This document shows positions 47,501 to 53,500 of a DNA stretch of 64,000 bases, piece by piece. Location: NCBI GenBank assembly GCA_047967505.1, contig CM106538.1, one strand, 5' to 3'. The DNA is from Dipteris shenzhenensis (Eukaryota; Polypodiophyta; Polypodiopsida; Gleicheniales). Below the pieces are notes generated by a model, which saw only the letters and a list, made by a program, of their open reading frames with translations, was not told the DNA's origin and did no database searches. Numbering within the stretch: the first letter of the stretch is position 1; each line of letters starts with the position of its first letter. The position numbers and the translations under genes are program-made.

Positions 47501-50500
47501 TTCTCACTCTCTCTCCTGCTCAATACTAACTGCACCTGCAAGATAATGCGCTCAATACACAAAGTGATGCCGTGGATGTGAGCGAGACAATCAAAGGGAT
47601 AGAATCAGAGCGAGAGTGAGAGATAGAGAATGTAGTGGACTTCCAAAGAGGAAATAGATACAAGTGAATAATGAATGCCCAATGGGCTGAATACAACTCT
47701 ATGAAGGGGCTGAAACCCTCACTGCAAAACTGGAAAGACTAGACTACTTAGAGGAGGTAAATCCTCATTAGATCCCTGCTGCCCGACTAGAGAGGCAGTG
47801 CTTCCAAGCACACTTTTAGGACCCCCCGACCAAGGGTTAGCTTTTTGAAATCTCAAAATCTCAATGGAACCTTGGCTTCCTTTTTTATGATTTGGCACCA
47901 ACTAACCTTGTTAGCCCCTATGTCTGATATGTTGGTCTCTGTTAGAAACTCACTGTACCCACATGTGAGCCCTCGATTTGAGGGGACAAGGGGCAGTGAG
48001 AGGTAGGAGGGCTGGGGAGAGAGAGAGACTCAGGCCGGCATCATAGGCAACCAGGACACGGGCTGGTTGCAGTCTGTAACGGTAGAAATAAAGGGGCTCT
48101 AGGCCTCACACAGAGGCACCAAGAACAGCATTGACTGGCTGCCCAGGACACCCTTAAATAAGGGCATGTGGCTGGCCAAGTCGGCCCAACTAGGGCCAAC
48201 CCTGGTCAGTTTTCTAGGGCCCATGTGGTCGGCCACCAGACAGGGTACCTCGAGCCTCCTCCTAAACCAAGAGTGGGCCAAGCTCCTCAAAGGTGATTGG
48301 CTTAGTCCGTTGACCTGCAGTGACCGTAGTCACAAAACTTTTGAAACTCCGTGGCAACTTGTGGAGTGTGAGCAACGCCAATTGACTCGAGTCCACCTTC
48401 TAACCAGCCGCTGCGAGCTAGTCCCGCACGACTTTCACCTTTGTCAGATGGTCATGCACACTATCACCCTCATTCATATCAAGATTATAAAGCTGATGCT
48501 GAAGAGTAATGATACGGGCTGTATTATCAGTTTCATACAGCTCCTTCAGTATGGCCCACGCCTCTGAAGACGTCTCTGCCAACTGGATATGAGGAATCAC
48601 AACATCTGCTATCGTGCCAATTAGCATTGCTAAGGCTTGAGCATCCCTCTCCTCCCATGCACTGAGTTCATCCGCATCTGCTTCAAATACCTACAGACAT
48701 CATCCTTGCCTGTAACTGGTAAAAGTCCATCCACCATCTTCAACTTTGACATTTCAGCCAAGATTCCATAGCTGACATGACCGAAGCACTCATGCCAAAG
48801 TTTGGACTTTCCATTGTCTTCATGAACCAACATTGCACTGAGACGGTACAGTCCAATCTCTTCAATGCCTTGAGCTACCATCTGTCCATTTGCTTTGGAT
48901 GTCACGGTGACCTTGCCATCTTGAAAGAGAACTGCCATGTTGTTTTTGTCCATCTGACTTACAGACAGTAAATTCTTGCAAAGGTTGGGTACATAAAGTA
49001 CTCCAGAGATATCATTCTCCTCACCCGCCGTTGTAATGAAAGGAATGCTACCGATACCCTTCACAAGACACGTCCGGCTATCCCCGACAGAAACTTTGGA
49101 ATCCGCGTATGTACTTTCCATGGTTTTGAACCAAGTCCTAAGGCTTGAGCATCCCTCTCCTCCCATGCACAGAGTTCATCCGCATCTGCTTCAACTAGAA
49201 CTTCACCTCTTTTGTCCACAATGTCCTCCGGCTTCTCCTCGGTCCCAATCACAATCTTCCACAGCTTCCGTGCCAACAAATGGCTTCGGATCTTGACTAT
49301 CCAAATTGGATAGTTCGTGCCATCAAGCTTTCCAGCTTCACCAAAATTGGGAATAAATGAAGAAGGAAGATGACTGGAGAAGGAGGAAGGACGAGCAATG
49401 GGTGTAGAGGCTTCTGAACGCTGATCCATCTTGATGAATAGCAAACTGAAAAAAAAAACTGAAGCAAAAAAAAAAGATGTACTGACCTCCCATGCTAGCC
49501 TGAGCTGAAAACAGAATCGCCTTACTCCCAAGGGACTCCTTCCTTCAGAGAGTGCTTTGATCAAGAAGAGTTGAGAGCCTATGGCTCTGATACCATGTTG
49601 GAGAATAGGAGGGAATGAATCACTCAAACCTCCACCCAAGATCTCTCCCACTCTTCTCTACACTCAACTCAGATAACTGATCACAGATGCAATAAACACT
49701 CACTCAGAGATAACTTAAACGGAGAGAGAGAAAGAGTATATTCATCCACCGGAAGGTGGGCAGAAACTGGCTCCAAGGGAGCAATACAAAACTCAGCAAA
49801 GTGCTGAGGAAAACTGATGGAACTCTCTCTGTCAAACTGAACCAGCTCTGAGTGCACAGCACAGCCTAGGAAGGAGGCTTTCTGTCCTGCACTGGATGCT
49901 GGAATGACTGAAGGAGTGGGCCTTTTATAGGCACTGCCCAGGCCCTTTAGGTTGACCGACCAGCAGGGTCAGTACCCTGTCTGGTGGCCGACCAGATTGC
50001 CCTGGAAATCTGACCAGGGTTGGCCCTGGTCGGTGGCCCTGGTTGGGCCGACTGGGCCTGCCACAGGCCCCTATAAAAGGGTGCCCTGTGCGGCCAGTCC
50101 ATGGGGCTGTAGACGCCTCCAAGGGAGGCACAAGGCCCCCCCCTATTTCTCTGCTGTTGCAGGCAGCAACCAGCCCGTGTGCTGGTTGCCTATGATGTCA
50201 GCCTGGGTCTCTCTCTTTCCCAGCCCTCCTACCTCTCACTGCCCCTTGTCCCCTCAAATCGGGGGCTCACAGATGGGTACAGTGAGTTTCTAACAGGACG
50301 TGTCCTATGAAGGGCATCGGTAGCATTCCTTTCATTACAACGGCGGGTGAGGAGAAGGATATCTCTGGAGTACTTTATGTACCCAACCTTTGCAAGAACT
50401 TACTGTCTGTAAGTCAAATGGACAAAAACAACATGGCAGTTCTCTTTCAAGATGGCGAGGTCACCGTGACATCCAAAGCAAATGGACAGATGGTGGCTCA

Positions 50501-53500
50501 AGGAGTTGTAGAGAATGGACTGTACCGCCTCAATGCAATGTTGGTTCATGAAGACAACGGAAAGTCCAAACTTTGGCATGAGCGCTTCGGTCACGTCAGC
50601 TATGGAACCTTGGCTGAAATGTCAAAGTCGAAGATGGTGGATGGACTTCCACCAATTACAGGCAAGGATGGTGTCTGTAGGGCTTGTCTAGAAGGCAAGT
50701 AGCACAGGGACAAGTTCCCACAAGAGGCCTCGTTTCAGGCCAGCAAACCTCTTGAGTTGGTTCATGCCGACATTTGTGGCCCAATGTCTATAGCATCGTG
50801 CGCAGGATCCAGGTACTCACTTCTCTTTGTGGATGATTTCAGTAGAATGACCTGGGTGTATTGCTTGGCCAAAAAAGTCACAGGCTTTCGAGAAGTTCAA
50901 GGACTGGAAGGCCAAAGTTGAAAAGGAGACAGGGGAGGATGTCAAGACGTTCCGTACAGACAAGGGGGGAGAATTCACCTCAAATGAGTTCAACACATTT
51001 TGTCGCAAGCATGGGATCAAGCGACAACTCACCACAGCACATACTTCTTAGCAAAACGGGGTAGCCAAGAGGAAACCTACCACGGAGACAGGGCTTGCTA
51101 TGCTCCGAGGTAGGAACCTTTCTAAAGCCTATTGGAGTGAAGCTATCAATACAGCCGTACACATTCTCAACAGGACCAAGACGAAGGCCGTCAAGGACAA
51201 GACTCCATATGAGGCATTTTATAGTAAGAAGCCCTCTATCACTCATCTTCGCATTTTCGGTTCTAGCGCATGGGTGCATGTGCACAAGGAAGACAGGACC
51301 AAGCTTGATTCCCGGGGCAGAAAATGTATCTTTGTTGGGTATAGCGAAGAATCCAAGGCCTATCGACTCTTCGACCCAGTAAAGAAGCAGATCCTTATCA
51401 GTCGGGATGTTGTCTTCGAGGAAAAGGAACATGAACCCCGGAAGGAGCCTCAGATTGAGGAGGAGGAGATTGTTCAACCCCCGAACCCACCCCGCCGCAG
51501 GTTGACCACCCAAGAGGTGGCGAAATCGGAAGCTGATGTTCCACAAGATACTGAGGAAGAGCAGGATGTTCGAGAAGCAGTTCCAGTTCCTCCTCCCACT
51601 GAGAAGCAGAAGACAACGGTACCTACGGACATTGGAAGACTCTCGGGTCACCGAAATACCTGAGAGTAGCACTTCCGGATTGCGATGGTCCCAAAGTCTT
51701 CAGAAGACCCCACCCGTGAATTTTGCGTTAGTGGCTCAGCTTGAAGAGCCAAGGACCTTCGAGGAGGCGAAGGTCCATCCAAAATGGCACGCTGCCATGC
51801 AAGCAGAGATGGATGCTAAGATGGATGCTATTCTGAAGAACAATACCTGGGACTTAGTGGCTAGGCTCCCGCGACGGAAAGTCATCAGCACTAAGTGGGT
51901 ATACAAACTTAAATACAAATCAGACGGCAGCTTGGATAAGTATAAAGCAAGGTTAGTGGTCAAACGTTTTGCTCAAACTGAAGGCATGGATTTTGATGAA
52001 ACTTTTGCTCCCACAGCTCGCATGGTTACTACTTGGACAGTGATTGCCCTTGCTGCCCAATTCCAGTGGCCTATTTTTCAAATGGACGTGAAGTCCGCAT
52101 TCCTTAATGGAACCCTGGAGGAGGAGGTATACGTAGAGCAGCCACCAGGCTTTCAAGATCCAGGGTCCCCATTAAAGGTCTGCAGGTTGAAGAAGGCGCT
52201 ATACGGGCTGAAACAGGCCCCCAGAGCTTGGTACCAAAGGATTGATGTATTCTTTCAGAAGATAGGACTAAGTCGGAGCCCTTCTGAGGCAAACCTCTAC
52301 TTGTTCATTGAGAAGGGGTTGTGATTGGTACTCATCCTCTATGTTGATGATCTTATCTTGACAGGTGACCATGTCGAGAAGATTTCTCAGGTCAAGGAGC
52401 TACTCATGTCTGAGTTTGAGATGACTGACCTTGGGTTATTACACTACTTCCTTGGGATAGAAGTAAAGCACGCCAAAGATAGGATCTTCATTTCACAGGA
52501 GAAATATTGCAGAGAACTTCTGAAGACATTTCAGATGGATGATTGCAGGACTGCAGTAACTCCCATGGAGGTCGGGCTCAAGCTAAGTGTTCACGACACA
52601 TCTCAGCCGGTCGATACTCCTTTGTACCGACGATTGGTAGAAAGTTTGCTTTACCTTACCAATACTCGACCTGATATTTGTTATGCAGTTGGGCTATTAT
52701 GCCAGTTCTCTGCTTCTCCCAGGAAGAGTCATTGGGATGCAGGTTTATGGGTGCTGAGGTATCTAAAGGGTACTTGCACCTACTGGATCACCTATACCAA
52801 AGGCATCGAACTAGGCGGGTTCTGTGACAGTGATTGGGCGGGTGATGCTGACACCAGAAGATCAACAACAGGGTATTGTTTTTTACTTGCATCTAGTGCC
52901 ATCTCTTGGCTGAGTAAGAAGCAACCCACAATGGCCCTTTCATCTACAGAGGCAGAGTACAGAGCCGCATGTACAGCAGCTTGTGAGACACTGTGGTTGA
53001 GGTGGATTCTAGAGGACATGGACGTGTGTCAGGAGGACGCAATAGTGCTGATGTGTGACAATCAGAGTTGCATAGCCATTGCCAAGAATCCAGTGTACCA
53101 TGCGCAGACCAAGCACATCGAAGTTCATTACCACTTTGTTCGAGAGCTCATCATCGACGACGTGATCGAGCTTATGTACTGCCCGACCATCGACAACTTG
53201 TCCGACCTCTTCACGAAGGCACTTCCTCGAGAACAGATAGAGCACCTCATCAATTGAATGGGGTTGGCCCACAGTTGTGACATTGAGGGGGGGTGTTAGA
53301 AACTCACTGTGCCCACCTGTGTGCCCCCAATTTGAGGGGACAAGGGGCAGTGAGAGGTAGGAGGGCTGGGGAGAGAGAGAGACTCAGGCCGGCATCATAG
53401 GCAACCAGCACACGGGCAGGTTGCAGTCTACAACAGCAGGAATAAAGGGGCTCTAGGCCTCACACAGAGGCACCAGGAGCAGCATTGACTGGCTGCCCAG

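Noticed and set aside
47940-50296. Simple inversion of one Copia element
   Set aside because: There are about one and a half LTRs in the 5' part, so a single inversion cannot explain it; nested insertion plus deletion or autointegration is needed.
50980-51672. 230-codon minus-strand frame
   Set aside because: Lies opposite Copia integrase/RT on the plus strand, which has clear motifs; antisense shadow.
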